Origin: Futiania mangrovi
Lineage (GTDB): Bacteria; Pseudomonadota; Alphaproteobacteria; Futianiales; Futianiaceae
NCBI RefSeq assembly: GCF_024158125.1
Contig: NZ_JAMZFT010000002.1
Coordinates: forward strand, 1,116,001 to 1,180,000
DNA: 64,000 nt
Direction of reading: 5' to 3'
Positions 7,822-15,711 of this stretch are shown here, one piece after another (positions within the stretch are counted from its first letter, which is position 1; each line of letters begins with the position of its first letter). Below the pieces are notes generated by a model. That model did not search any database. It saw only the letters and a program-made list of their open reading frames with translations, and was not told where the DNA came from. Both the position numbers and the translations under genes were made by a program.

Positions 7822-8943
7822 TCAGCCCTTGAGCGCCATCGCGCGCATGGAAAGCGCCTCCATGTCCGCCACCTGGGCGTAGCGGTCGGCCTGCGCGCGG
7901 TAGGCGAGGAAGCTCTCGTGCACGCGGGTCGCGACGTCGTTCTTCGCTGCGATCTCGGCCAGAACCTCGCCCGAGGCGGCGGCCAGCGCGCCGATCACGT
8001 CGGCCGGCATCTTGCGCAGTTCCACGCCCTCCTCGGCGAGCAGCGGGTCGAGCGAGACGACGTTGTGGTAGGTGAAGTCGGCGAACGCCTCGGCCGAGGA
8101 GGCAAGCGCCGCCGCCCTCACGATGGCCTGCAGGTCGGGCGAGAGCCCCTCGAACGCCGCCTTGTTGACCACAAGCTCCAACGCCGGGCCAAGCTCGTGG
8201 AAGGCGGGCATGTAGTAGTACTTGGCGACGCGGTAGAGGCCGAAGGCGCGGTCGTTCCACGGCCCCACCCATTCGGCCGCGTCGACCGTGCCGGACTGCA
8301 TCGCCGGGAAGATCTCGCCCGGCGGCATCAGCACCGTGTTGACGCCGATGCGGCGCATGACCTCGCCGCCGAGGCCCGCGATGCGCATCTTGAGGCCCTG
8401 CATGTCGTCGAGGCTCTCGATCGGCTTGCGGAACCAGCCGCCCGCCTGCGGACCGGAGGAACCGGCATAGAAGGGCAGGACGCCGAAGGGGGCGTAGGCC
8501 TCGTCCCACAGCGCCTGGCCGCCGCCGAAGCGCAGCCAGCCCTGATGCTCCTGCGCGGTCAGGCCGAAGGGCACGCCGGTGAAATAGTGGAAGACCGGGT
8601 TCTTGCCCTGCCAGTAGTAGGGCGTGCCGTGGCCAAGCTCTGCCGTGCCGCCGGAGACGGCGTCGAACACCTCGAACGGCGGCACCATCTCGCCCGCGCC
8701 ATAGACCTCGACATTCAGGCGGCCGCCCGACATCTCGGTAATCATGGCGGCGAGCCGTTCCCCGTTCACGCCGACGCCGGGCGTGCCCTTGGGCCAGGCC
8801 ATGACCATGCGCCAGGTCTTCGCCTCCTGCGCACGCACGATGGCGGGCGCGGCGAATGTCGCAGCGCCCGCTCCGAGGCCTAGCGCCAGCGCGCCGCGGC
8901 GGCTGACCGTGGAGAGGGGAGAGGTGGATGTCGTGTCGCTCAT
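7822..8943 (-). CDS. TRAP transporter substrate-binding protein (DctP family), Tat-exported, no permease nearby
   Basis: The product has 373 residues. The N-terminus has a twin-arginine signal (TVSRRGALALGLGAG, cleaved near IVRAQ-EAK) and so is exported folded. The mature part has the DctP fold, with WRMVMAWPKGTPGVG, GRLNVEVYGAGEMVPPFEVFDAV and MQSGTVDAAEWVGPWND. That pattern resembles the mannitol/chloroaromatic and 2-oxoacid (TakP-like) subgroup, so an alpha-keto or other organic acid is a reasonable guess. TRAP systems need DctQ and DctM membrane subunits; none lie beside it (neighbours are lepA and nnrU). Either it shares a distant permease or has another role. The start at 8943 has GGGGAAA upstream. 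Confidence 0.92.
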   Translation of the reverse strand: MSDTTSTSPLSTVSRRGALALGLGAGAATFAAPAIVRAQEAKTWRMVMAWPKGTPGVGVNGERLAAMITEMSGGRLNVEVYGAGEMVPPFEVFDAVSGGTAELGHGTPYYWQGKNPVFHYFTGVPFGLTAQEHQGWLRFGGGQALWDEAYAPFGVLPFYAGSSGPQAGGWFRKPIESLDDMQGLKMRIAGLGGEVMRRIGVNTVLMPPGEIFPAMQSGTVDAAEWVGPWNDRAFGLYRVAKYYYMPAFHELGPALELVVNKAAFEGLSPDLQAIVRAAALASSAEAFADFTYHNVVSLDPLLAEEGVELRKMPADVIGALAAASGEVLAEIAAKNDVATRVHESFLAYRAQADRYAQVADMEALSMRAMALKG

Positions 8944-9046
8944 GGGCGTTTCCCCGGGATATGCCCCCGTCGATGCATCGGGCCGGGGGACGTGGTTGAG
9001 AGGTGGAGAGACTGGCAATCGTTCGCCGGCGCCGCCTTGATCCTGC

Positions 9047-9736
9047 TCACATGGCGAGCGGCGAGACACCGAACAGGTGGGCGTGGCCCAAGAGGACCGC
9101 GAAATAGAGGGCACCGGCGACGAGGATTCGCAAGGGGCCCGTCTCTGACACGGCGCGCAGCAGCTTCTGCCGCCCGGTCAGGATAGCTCCGAACGGGATA
9201 TAGGAAGTGACCGCGGTGTAGCGCGCGTAATCCTCCCGCCGCAGGGCGCGGAACTTGGCATCCTGCGCCATCGGGCCGAAGATGGCGAGCACGGTCAGCC
9301 CGCCGAAGAAGACGAGATCCGCGGGCGTCGAATTGTTGAGCAGGTGCGCGATGCCCCACAGCCCGATGCCCCACATGACCGGGTGGCGGGTGATCCGCAG
9401 GACGCCGGTTGCGGGCTCCACCGCCTGAAGCTGCCCCGCCTGGCCGACGGCGGTCGGATTGCGGCCCAGCACGCCCGGAACGAGCAGCAGGAAGGCAAGC
9501 GCCACGAGGATCAGCGACAGGTGCCGCCCGCCCACGCCTGCGTCCCAAACGGGCGCGCCGACGGGCGCCTGTGCATAGGCAATGGCCATCCAGAAGAGAC
9601 CCAGCACGGAGACGAGCGAGAAGAGGCCGAGCCACGCGGCTTCCCCCATGCGCGCGACGAGCGCGGTCCGCAGGGGGCTCGACGAGGCAAGGTGGATGCC
9701 CAGGAAGAACAGAGTGGCGAGAACGAGCGAGGTCAT
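9047..9736 (-). CDS. NnrU family membrane protein
   Basis: The product has 229 residues and about six hydrophobic helices. The NnrU/isoprenylcysteine methyltransferase-like signature ITRHPVMWGIGLWGIAHLLNN is present, with FLGIHLASSSPLRTALV at the N-terminus, a typical NnrU start. NnrU was named for a role in nitric oxide/denitrification gene clusters in Rhodobacter, but the family is widespread outside them and its biochemical activity is unknown. No denitrification genes are seen here. It lies between pheT and the TRAP binding protein on the same strand, with gaps of about 100 bases each side. Confidence 0.85.
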   Translation of the reverse strand: MTSLVLATLFFLGIHLASSSPLRTALVARMGEAAWLGLFSLVSVLGLFWMAIAYAQAPVGAPVWDAGVGGRHLSLILVALAFLLLVPGVLGRNPTAVGQAGQLQAVEPATGVLRITRHPVMWGIGLWGIAHLLNNSTPADLVFFGGLTVLAIFGPMAQDAKFRALRREDYARYTAVTSYIPFGAILTGRQKLLRAVSETGPLRILVAGALYFAVLLGHAHLFGVSPLAM

Positions 9737-9837
9737 GCGCGGCGACACCCCCTGCCTGCGGAAACCGACGCGCGCGAGTCTATCGCGCGCGCCCGTCCGG
9801 TGGCGAGAGGTTTCGGCGAGGGGGCGCCGGGGCAGGC

Positions 9838-12243
9838 TCAGCCCCGCAGCGTCGCCCCCGTGGCCTTGGTGACCTTCTGCACGGCCGCCTGGATGACCGC
9901 GTCGATCTCCGCGTCCGTCAGGGTCTTGTCGCGTGGCTGCAGCGTCACCTCGATGGCGACCGACTTCCGGCCTTGCCCAAGCGATGCCCCCTCGAACACG
10001 TCGAAGACGCGCACGTCCGAGATGAGCTTCTTGTCCGCACCGCGGGCGGCCTTGACGATGGTCTCCGCCTCGACGCCCGTGTCCACGACGAAGGCGAGGT
10101 CGCGGGAGACCGCCTGCAGGTCTGATGCGTCGAGCGCGGGGCGCGCTGTGCCGCTGCGGCCCTTGGGCGCGGGAATGGCGTCGAACACAAGCTCGAATCC
10201 GACGAGTGGACCCTTCACGTCCATGGCGTCGAGCACGCGCGGGTGGATCTCGCCGAACCAGGCAAGCTGCACCTTGGGGCCAAGCTGGATGGTGCCCGAC
10301 CGGCCCGGATGGAACCACGCTGGCGCGCCGGCCACGACCTGTGCGCTGGCCGCGGGACCCCCGGCGGCGGCGAGGGCTGCAAGCGCATCGGCCTTCGCGT
10401 CATAGGCGTCGACCGGGCGGGCGGGACCCGCCCAGTTGCGCGGGATCGCATGGCCGCGGCGGATGCCCGCGGCGCGCGTGGTCTGATCTTCCGGTGCGTC
10501 GCCCGCATAGGCGGCGCCGACCTCGAACAGGGCGACGTCGGCAAAGCCGCGCGCGACGTTGCGCGCCGCCGCCGCGATCAGGTTCGCCAGCAGCGAGGGC
10601 CGCATGTCCGAAAGCTCCGAGGAGATCGGGTTGGCGAGCCGCAGGCTCTCCTGCCCGCCGCCGAACAGTTCCGCATGGGCGCGCGGCAGGAAGGACCAGG
10701 TCGCCGCCTCGTTCATGCCGCGAGAGGCGAGCGCGCGCCGCGCCGCGAACTGGCGGCGCTGCATGAGCGTCAGTACGGGCCGCGCGATGGCGTCCGGCCG
10801 GTCCATGGGGGCGGGCGGCACGTTGTTCAGGCCATGGATGCGGACGATCTCCTCCACGAGGTCCGCCTCCCCGTCGACGTCGGGGCGCCAGGAGGGCACG
10901 CTCGCCACGATCTCCTCGTCCGTGCCCGCGATGCCGAAGCCCAGCGCGCGCAGGATGCGCAATTGCTCGTCCACCGGCACGTCCACGCCGCCCAGCGTGC
11001 GTACGCGGTCCATGCGCAGCCGGTAGGAGGCGTTGCGCAGGGGCGGCGCACCGGCGACCACGAGGTGCGAGGCCTCGCCGCCGCAAAGATCGAGGATCAT
11101 GGCGGTCGCGATCTCGGCCCCGGTCTCGGTGAAGACGGGGTCGATGCCGCGCTCGAACCGGTAGCGGGCGTCGGATTCGATGCCGAGCTTGCGGCCCGTC
11201 GTCGCCGTGCGGATGGGGTCGAAATAGGCGGCCTCGACGAAGACGTTGACCGTCTCCTCCGTGCAGCCCGACACCTCGCCGCCCATGATGCCGGCAATGC
11301 CCTCAGGCCCCGCGTCGTCGGCGATCACGGTCATCGTGTCGTCGAGCGTGTAGACCTTGCCGTCCAGCGCCTCGATCGTCTCGCCATTGACCGCGAGACG
11401 GGCGTGGATCGTGCCCTTGACCTTGTCGGCGTCGAAGACGTGCAGGGGCCGTCCATAGGCAAAGGTGATGAAGTTGGTGATGTCCACGAGCGCCGAGATC
11501 GGGCGCAGGCCGATGGCGCGCAGGCGGCGTTGCAGCCACGCGGGCGAGGGGCCGTTCTTCACGCCGCGGATGTAGCGCCCGACGAACAGGGGGCAGGCGC
11601 TCGCGCTCTCGGCGGGGAAGCGCAGCTCGACGCCGATGGGGCTGTCGAAATGGCCCGCCACGCGCTCGACGGGCAGCGGCTTCAGCGTGCCGAGACCGCG
11701 CGCGGCCAGGTCGCGCGCCACACCGCGCACGCCCAGCGCGTCGGGCCGGTTCGGCGTGATCGCGATGTCGAACACGGGATCGTCGAGGCCCAGCGCCGCC
11801 GCCGCCGGCGTGCCGACGGGAATGTCCTCGCGGAAGTCGATGATGCCGTCGTGGTCCTCGCTGATCTCCAGCTCCCGCTCCGAGCAGAGCATGCCGTTCG
11901 ACTCCACGCCGCGGATCACGCCGGGCTTGAGGTCGAGGCCGGTGCCCGGAATGTGCGTGCCGGGGGGCGCGAAGACGCCGACGAGGCCGGTGCGCGCGTT
12001 CGGCGCGCCGCACACGACCTGCACGAGGCCGTCCTTCGTCTCCACGTCGCAGACGCGCAGCCGGTCGGCGTCGGGGTGGGGGCGCGCTTCGCGCACGCGG
12101 GCGACGGTGAAGGCCGCGAGCGTGCGTGCGGGATCGTCCACGCCCTCGACCTCCAGCCCGATCTCGTTCAGGGCGGCGACGATCTCGTCCACGCTCGCAT
12201 CGGTGTCGAGATGCTCTTTCAGCCAGGAGAGGGTGAATTTCAT
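9838..12243 (-). CDS. pheT: Phenylalanyl-tRNA synthetase beta subunit
   Basis: This is the non-catalytic beta chain of the cytoplasmic alpha2-beta2 PheRS, which binds tRNA-Phe and edits mischarged Tyr. The 801 residues begin MKFTLSWLKEHLD. Domains in order: an OB-fold tRNA-binding domain (about 40-150, with CDVETKDGLVQVVCGAPN), the B3/B4 editing domain (ISALVDITNFITFAYGRPLHVFD), the B5 domain, a catalytic-like core, and the ferredoxin-fold anticodon domain at the end (AVSRDLAFVVDTGVEAETI). It follows pheS by 58 bases. Confidence 0.98.
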   Translation of the reverse strand: MKFTLSWLKEHLDTDASVDEIVAALNEIGLEVEGVDDPARTLAAFTVARVREARPHPDADRLRVCDVETKDGLVQVVCGAPNARTGLVGVFAPPGTHIPGTGLDLKPGVIRGVESNGMLCSERELEISEDHDGIIDFREDIPVGTPAAAALGLDDPVFDIAITPNRPDALGVRGVARDLAARGLGTLKPLPVERVAGHFDSPIGVELRFPAESASACPLFVGRYIRGVKNGPSPAWLQRRLRAIGLRPISALVDITNFITFAYGRPLHVFDADKVKGTIHARLAVNGETIEALDGKVYTLDDTMTVIADDAGPEGIAGIMGGEVSGCTEETVNVFVEAAYFDPIRTATTGRKLGIESDARYRFERGIDPVFTETGAEIATAMILDLCGGEASHLVVAGAPPLRNASYRLRMDRVRTLGGVDVPVDEQLRILRALGFGIAGTDEEIVASVPSWRPDVDGEADLVEEIVRIHGLNNVPPAPMDRPDAIARPVLTLMQRRQFAARRALASRGMNEAATWSFLPRAHAELFGGGQESLRLANPISSELSDMRPSLLANLIAAAARNVARGFADVALFEVGAAYAGDAPEDQTTRAAGIRRGHAIPRNWAGPARPVDAYDAKADALAALAAAGGPAASAQVVAGAPAWFHPGRSGTIQLGPKVQLAWFGEIHPRVLDAMDVKGPLVGFELVFDAIPAPKGRSGTARPALDASDLQAVSRDLAFVVDTGVEAETIVKAARGADKKLISDVRVFDVFEGASLGQGRKSVAIEVTLQPRDKTLTDAEIDAVIQAAVQKVTKATGATLRG

Positions 12244-12301
12244 CGGATGCTCGCTCGATTCTGGGCGCGGATGACGAAGGCGCTGGTGCCGGCCGGGACG
12301 C

Positions 12302-13384
12302 TCACGACAGGCCCCCGGTCAGCGTGGGCACGTCCAGCGACCGGAAGCCATAGTGGCGCAGCCAGCGCAGGTCGCTCTCGAAGAAGGCGCGCAGGTCGGG
12401 GATGCCGTACTTCAGCATGGCGATGCGGTCGATGCCCATGCCGAAGGCGAAGCCCTGGTAACGCTCGGGATCGACATTGCACGCGCGCAGCACGTTCGGA
12501 TGCACCATGCCGGAGCCGAGGATCTCCAGCCAGCCGTCGCCCTCGCCGATCTTCACCTGCCCGTCGACCCAGGAACAGCCGACGTCCACCTCCATCGATG
12601 GCTCGGTGAAGGGGAAGTGCGAGGCCCGGAAGCGCATCTTGACCTTGTCGACCTCGAAGAACGCCTTGCAGAACTCCTCCAGCACCCATTTCAGGTGGCC
12701 GAGGTGCGTGGTCTCGTCGATCACCAGCCCCTCGACCTGGTGGAACATGGGCGTGTGGGTCTGGTCGCTGTCGCAGCGGAAGGTGCGGCCCGGCGCGATG
12801 ATGCGGATGGGCGGCGTGCTTTCCAGCATGGTGCGGATTTGTACCGGGCTCGTATGCGTGCGCAGCACCATGCGGGAGCCGTCTGCCCTCTCGTTGAAGT
12901 AGAAGGTGTCGTGCTCCTGCCGGGCAGGATGCTCCTCGGGGATGTTGAGCGCGGTGAAATTGTGGAAGTCCGTCTCGATGTGCGGGCCTTCCGCGACCGA
13001 AAAGCCGAGGTCGCCGAAGATCGCGATCACCTCCTCCGTCACCTGGCTGACCGGGTGGATGGTGCCGGCGAACTCGGGCCGGACGGGCAGGGTGACGTCG
13101 ATCGTCTCGGTGGCGAGGCGGGCGGCCAGCGCCTCTTCCCGCAGCGCGGCCTTGCGCGCGGCGATGGCGTCGCCCACGCGGTCCTTCAGGCCGTTGAGCG
13201 CGGGGCCCATGACCTGACGTTCGTCGGCGGACATGGCGCCGAGGCCCTTCATCAGCTCCGACACGCGGCCCTTCTTGCCGAGCGCGGCGACGCGCACCTC
13301 CTCCAGCGCCTTCTCGTCGCCCGCGGCGCCGATCTGGCCCATGATCTCGGTCTCGAGCGCCGAAATCTCCCCGGTCGTGGTCAT
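12302..13384 (-). CDS. pheS: Phenylalanyl-tRNA synthetase alpha subunit
   Basis: This is the catalytic alpha chain of PheRS, charging tRNA-Phe in the cytoplasm. The 360 residues have an N-terminal coiled-coil (about 1-90, [20 protein letters not shown] to [14 protein letters not shown]). The class II aminoacylation core follows with [52 protein letters not shown] and motif 3 [19 protein letters not shown]. It is upstream of pheT in the same direction and downstream of rplT, the classic translation-factor cluster order. Confidence 0.98.
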   Translation of the reverse strand: MTTTGEISALETEIMGQIGAAGDEKALEEVRVAALGKKGRVSELMKGLGAMSADERQVMGPALNGLKDRVGDAIAARKAALREEALAARLATETIDVTLPVRPEFAGTIHPVSQVTEEVIAIFGDLGFSVAEGPHIETDFHNFTALNIPEEHPARQEHDTFYFNERADGSRMVLRTHTSPVQIRTMLESTPPIRIIAPGRTFRCDSDQTHTPMFHQVEGLVIDETTHLGHLKWVLEEFCKAFFEVDKVKMRFRASHFPFTEPSMEVDVGCSWVDGQVKIGEGDGWLEILGSGMVHPNVLRACNVDPERYQGFAFGMGIDRIAMLKYGIPDLRAFFESDLRWLRHYGFRSLDVPTLTGGLS

Positions 13385-13464
13385 GCTGTGGGCTTTCCTT
13401 CGATCGTCTGGACGTGTGCCGGGCGGCTGCGGTTCGGCCCGGCCTCAACGCAAACGGCCCCGCG

Positions 13465-13486
13465 GACGCCTTCGGACGAAGGCGTC
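13465..13486 (-). terminator. Perfect palindrome between rplT and pheS (possible terminator or attenuator)
   Basis: GACGCCTTC and GAAGGCGTC flank a four-base loop, giving a nine-base-pair stem in the rplT-pheS spacer. On the minus strand it is followed by a G+C-rich tract and GTTTG rather than a long T run, so it would be a weak intrinsic terminator. It could set the ratio of ribosomal protein to PheRS transcripts; that is inference. The rest of the 150-base spacer shows nothing else. Confidence 0.4.
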
Positions 13487-13536
13487 GCACGGGACCGGTC
13501 GCGGATTACCCTGCGGGCGAGGGGCCAGAAGCCGCC

Positions 13537-13893
13537 TCAGGCGAGCGCCGTCTTCGCCTTCTCGACGAGGGACGCGAACGCCGCGGGCTCATGCACCGCG
13601 AGGTCGGCGAGGACCTTGCGGTCCACTTCGATCCCGGCGACGGACAGCCCGTTGATAAATCGGCCATAGGTCAGGCCGTGCTCGCGCGCCGCGGCGTTGA
13701 TGCGCTGGATCCAGAGCGCGCGGAAGTTGCGCTTGCGCACCTTCCGGTCGCGGTACTGGTACTGCCAGCCCTTCTCCACCGCCTGGATCGCGGTGCGGAA
13801 CGTATTCTTGCGGCGGCCGTAGTAGCCCTTGGCTGCCTTGATGACCTTGCGGTGCCGCTGATGGGACGGCACGCCACCTTTCACACGGGACAT
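13537..13893 (-). CDS. rplT: 50S ribosomal protein L20
   Basis: The product has 118 residues, the usual L20 length, and is very basic. It carries the family blocks [35 protein letters not shown] and [15 protein letters not shown]-like sequence, then [21 protein letters not shown]20 is an early 23S rRNA-binding protein. In other bacteria it represses its own operon by binding the rpmI leader. It lies 12 bases downstream of rpmI. Confidence 0.98.
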   Translation of the reverse strand: MSRVKGGVPSHQRHRKVIKAAKGYYGRRKNTFRTAIQAVEKGWQYQYRDRKVRKRNFRALWIQRINAAAREHGLTYGRFINGLSVAGIEVDRKVLADLAVHEPAAFASLVEKAKTALA

Positions 13894-13905
13894 GGGACGG
13901 CCTCC

Positions 13906-14112
13906 TTACTTGCCGGCGTAGGGCAGGAATTTCTTGAGGATGACGGCGGCGTCGGACTCCGACAGCACCATCGTCCCGCGTGCGTCACGGATGAACTTCG
14001 GCGTGCGCTTGATCATTCCGTGCCGTTTTCCGGCCGCCGCGGCGAGCACCTTGCCCGTACCCGTGACCTTGAAGCGCTTCTTCGCGCCCGACTTGGTCTT
14101 CATCTTGGGCAT
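13906..14112 (-). CDS. rpmI: 50S ribosomal protein L35
   Basis: The 68-residue product begins [20 protein letters not shown] and is strongly basic, with the L35 signature [13 protein letters not shown]. The ATG at 14112 is preceded by GGAGG with about 6 bases of spacing. A longer frame upstream is not needed. It is the first gene of the rpmI-rplT(-pheS-pheT) unit and has its own recognisable promoter at 14202-14230. Confidence 0.97.
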   Translation of the reverse strand: MPKMKTKSGAKKRFKVTGTGKVLAAAAGKRHGMIKRTPKFIRDARGTMVLSESDAAVILKKFLPYAGK

Positions 14113-14201
14113 TTTTGCCTTGCCTCCAAAACATCGAGAGGTGGAATTTCGGGTCGCCACGGCATGCCCTACAGGCCGGACCACCCCGGTTAGAGGGGCG
14201 C

Positions 14202-14230
14202 TCTATAGGCGATCGGCGCGCGCTTGGCAA
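14202..14230 (-). promoter_or_regulatory. Sigma-70-type promoter for rpmI-rplT
   Basis: On the minus strand TTGCCA (14230-14225) and TATAGA (14207-14202) are exactly 17 bases apart. Transcription should start near 14195, giving a leader of about 80 bases before rpmI. That leader is where L20/L35 autoregulation acts in other bacteria; I did not identify a specific L20 site here. Confidence 0.6.
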
Positions 14231-14245
14231 GCCGTGCGGCGGTTC

Positions 14246-15043
14246 TCACGGTGCGGGAAAGAGGGACTGCGTGCGCCCCGTGAGCCGGTAGGCGGCAAGC
14301 CCCAGCCATTCGTGCGCCGCAAGGTCGAGCACGCTCAGCCCGTCGGACACGGACGGCATCCAGCCTGTTTCGCCGAGATCGGGGGGCGTGCGGTAGTCGA
14401 CCGGCCAGGCGACGACCTCCCACCCCGCGGCACGGAAGACGCCGACGGCGCGGGGCATGTGGAAGGCGGAGGTGACGAGCAACCAACGCTCCCCCGGCTG
14501 CGGATCCGCGATCTCCCTTGCAAGGACCGCGTTCTCCTGCGTGTTGCGGGAGGCGCGTTCATAGAGCACGCGGTCGGGGGCCAGGCCAAGGCTCGTGAAG
14601 AGCGCGCGGGCAGCGTCCGCCTCCTTCTCCTCCGGCACGGGCAGGCCGCCCGCGCCGCCAGCGAAGACGATGCGCGCGTCGGGATAGCGGAGAGCGAGGG
14701 CCACGGCTTGCGTCATGCGCTCGGCGGCGTGGTTGAGCGCGGGCTGCCCGCGCCGCACGCTCATCACCGGGTCGACCGCGCCGCCCAGCACGACGATCCC
14801 GTCGGGCGGCGGCATGTCCGCGGATGGCGGGGGAAAGCGGCGCTCAAGGGGGGCGAGCAGCCCCTGCGGCAAGGGCGTCAGGCCGGCCAGCAGCGGCACG
14901 GCCACGCCAAGCGCAATGAGCAGGTCGGATATGCGGCGGGCCCGCCCCGCGATCAGCAGGGCGAGCCCGGACATCAGAATCAGCAGCGCCAGGTTAGACG
15001 GCTGCAGCGCGGCGCCGAGAAGCTTGGAGGCCAGGTAGAACAT
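14246..15043 (-). CDS. YdcF family protein (DUF218), membrane-anchored
   Basis: The product has 265 residues. The N-terminus has two hydrophobic helices (about 12-32 and 39-58). A DUF218 domain follows with DGIVVLGGAVDP, ERMTQAVALALRYPDARIVFAGG, YERASRNTQENAVLAREI and LLVTSAFHMPRAVGVFRAAGW. The E. coli ElyC/SanA group in this superfamily affects envelope integrity and undecaprenyl-phosphate use; no exact activity can be assigned. It is inserted between infC and rpmI, which are adjacent in many bacteria. Confidence 0.87.
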   Translation of the reverse strand: MFYLASKLLGAALQPSNLALLILMSGLALLIAGRARRISDLLIALGVAVPLLAGLTPLPQGLLAPLERRFPPPSADMPPPDGIVVLGGAVDPVMSVRRGQPALNHAAERMTQAVALALRYPDARIVFAGGAGGLPVPEEKEADAARALFTSLGLAPDRVLYERASRNTQENAVLAREIADPQPGERWLLVTSAFHMPRAVGVFRAAGWEVVAWPVDYRTPPDLGETGWMPSVSDGLSVLDLAAHEWLGLAAYRLTGRTQSLFPAP

Positions 15044-15091
15044 GCGGCCCCACCTTTCCCGCGGCGGCGGGCGCGCGCCCCGGAACGGGCG

Positions 15092-15631
15092 TCAGCGCGG
15101 CGCCATCACCATGATCATCTGGCGGCCTTCCAGCTTGGGGTGCGCCTCGACCTTGGCGATCTCGTCGACGTCGGCGCGCACCTTCTCCAGAAGCTTCAGG
15201 CCGAGGTCCTGGTGCGCCATCTCTCGGCCGCGGAAGCGCAGCGTGACCTTGACCTTGTCGCCTTCCTCGAAGAAGCGCCGCATGGCCCGCATCTTCACGT
15301 CATAGTCGTGCGTGTCGATGTTCGGGCGCATCTTGATCTCCTTGATCTCGATGACCTTCTGCTTCTTGCGCGCCTCGTTCGCCTTTTTCTGGGCGATGTA
15401 TTTGTACTTGCCGTAGTCGAGGATCTTCGCGACCGGCGGCGATGCGTTGGGCGAGATCTCCACGAGGTCCAACCCCGCCTCGATCGCACGGGCAATCGCA
15501 TCGCGCGTGGAGACCACGCCGACGTTCTCTCCGTTCTCGTCGATCAGACGCACTTCGCGGGTGTCGATCTGATCGTTGACGCGCGGGCCTTCCTGCTTGG
15601 GCGGCGGCGCGTTGTGCGGACGACGTGCTAT
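15092..15631 (-). CDS. infC: Translation initiation factor IF-3, probable AUA start
   Basis: IF-3 binds the 30S subunit, blocks premature 50S joining and rejects wrong start codons. The product has 179 residues in two lobes: N-terminal ([20 protein letters not shown] to [16 protein letters not shown]) and C-terminal ([20 protein letters not shown] to RQMIMVMAP). There is no in-frame ATG or GTG near the N-terminus. AGGAGG at 15643-15638 lies 6 bases before ATA (15631-15629), and the conserved [10 protein letters not shown] follows directly. A TTG at 15637 abuts the Shine-Dalgarno sequence with no spacing. So AUA is the likely start, parallel to AUU in E. coli infC, where it allows IF-3 autorepression. 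Confidence 0.95.
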   Translation of the reverse strand: MARRPHNAPPPKQEGPRVNDQIDTREVRLIDENGENVGVVSTRDAIARAIEAGLDLVEISPNASPPVAKILDYGKYKYIAQKKANEARKKQKVIEIKEIKMRPNIDTHDYDVKMRAMRRFFEEGDKVKVTLRFRGREMAHQDLGLKLLEKVRADVDEIAKVEAHPKLEGRQMIMVMAPR

Positions 15632-15643
15632 GAACAACCTCCT
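15629..15643 (-). promoter_or_regulatory. Shine-Dalgarno plus rare AUA initiation codon of infC
   Basis: Read on the minus strand: AGGAGG, then TTGTTC, then ATA. The six-base spacing is optimal for ATA and impossible for the adjacent TTG. A rare AUN start lets IF-3 discriminate against its own mRNA, a known feedback loop in E. coli; its operation here is inferred. Confidence 0.7.
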
Positions 15644-15711
15644 TCATCTGTCGCGCCGCGGGACCTTTCCCGGGGCGTCGGATGTGCTTCGTGCACCGTA
15701 TCACGCTTCCC

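Noticed and set aside
10243-12609. Long open frame of 788 codons opposite pheT
   Set aside because: It is a shadow of pheT, which has every expected domain; the opposite-strand product has no recognisable motif.
15092-15637. TTG start for infC at 15637
   Set aside because: It abuts AGGAGG with no spacing, and the conserved N-terminus fits the ATA two codons later.
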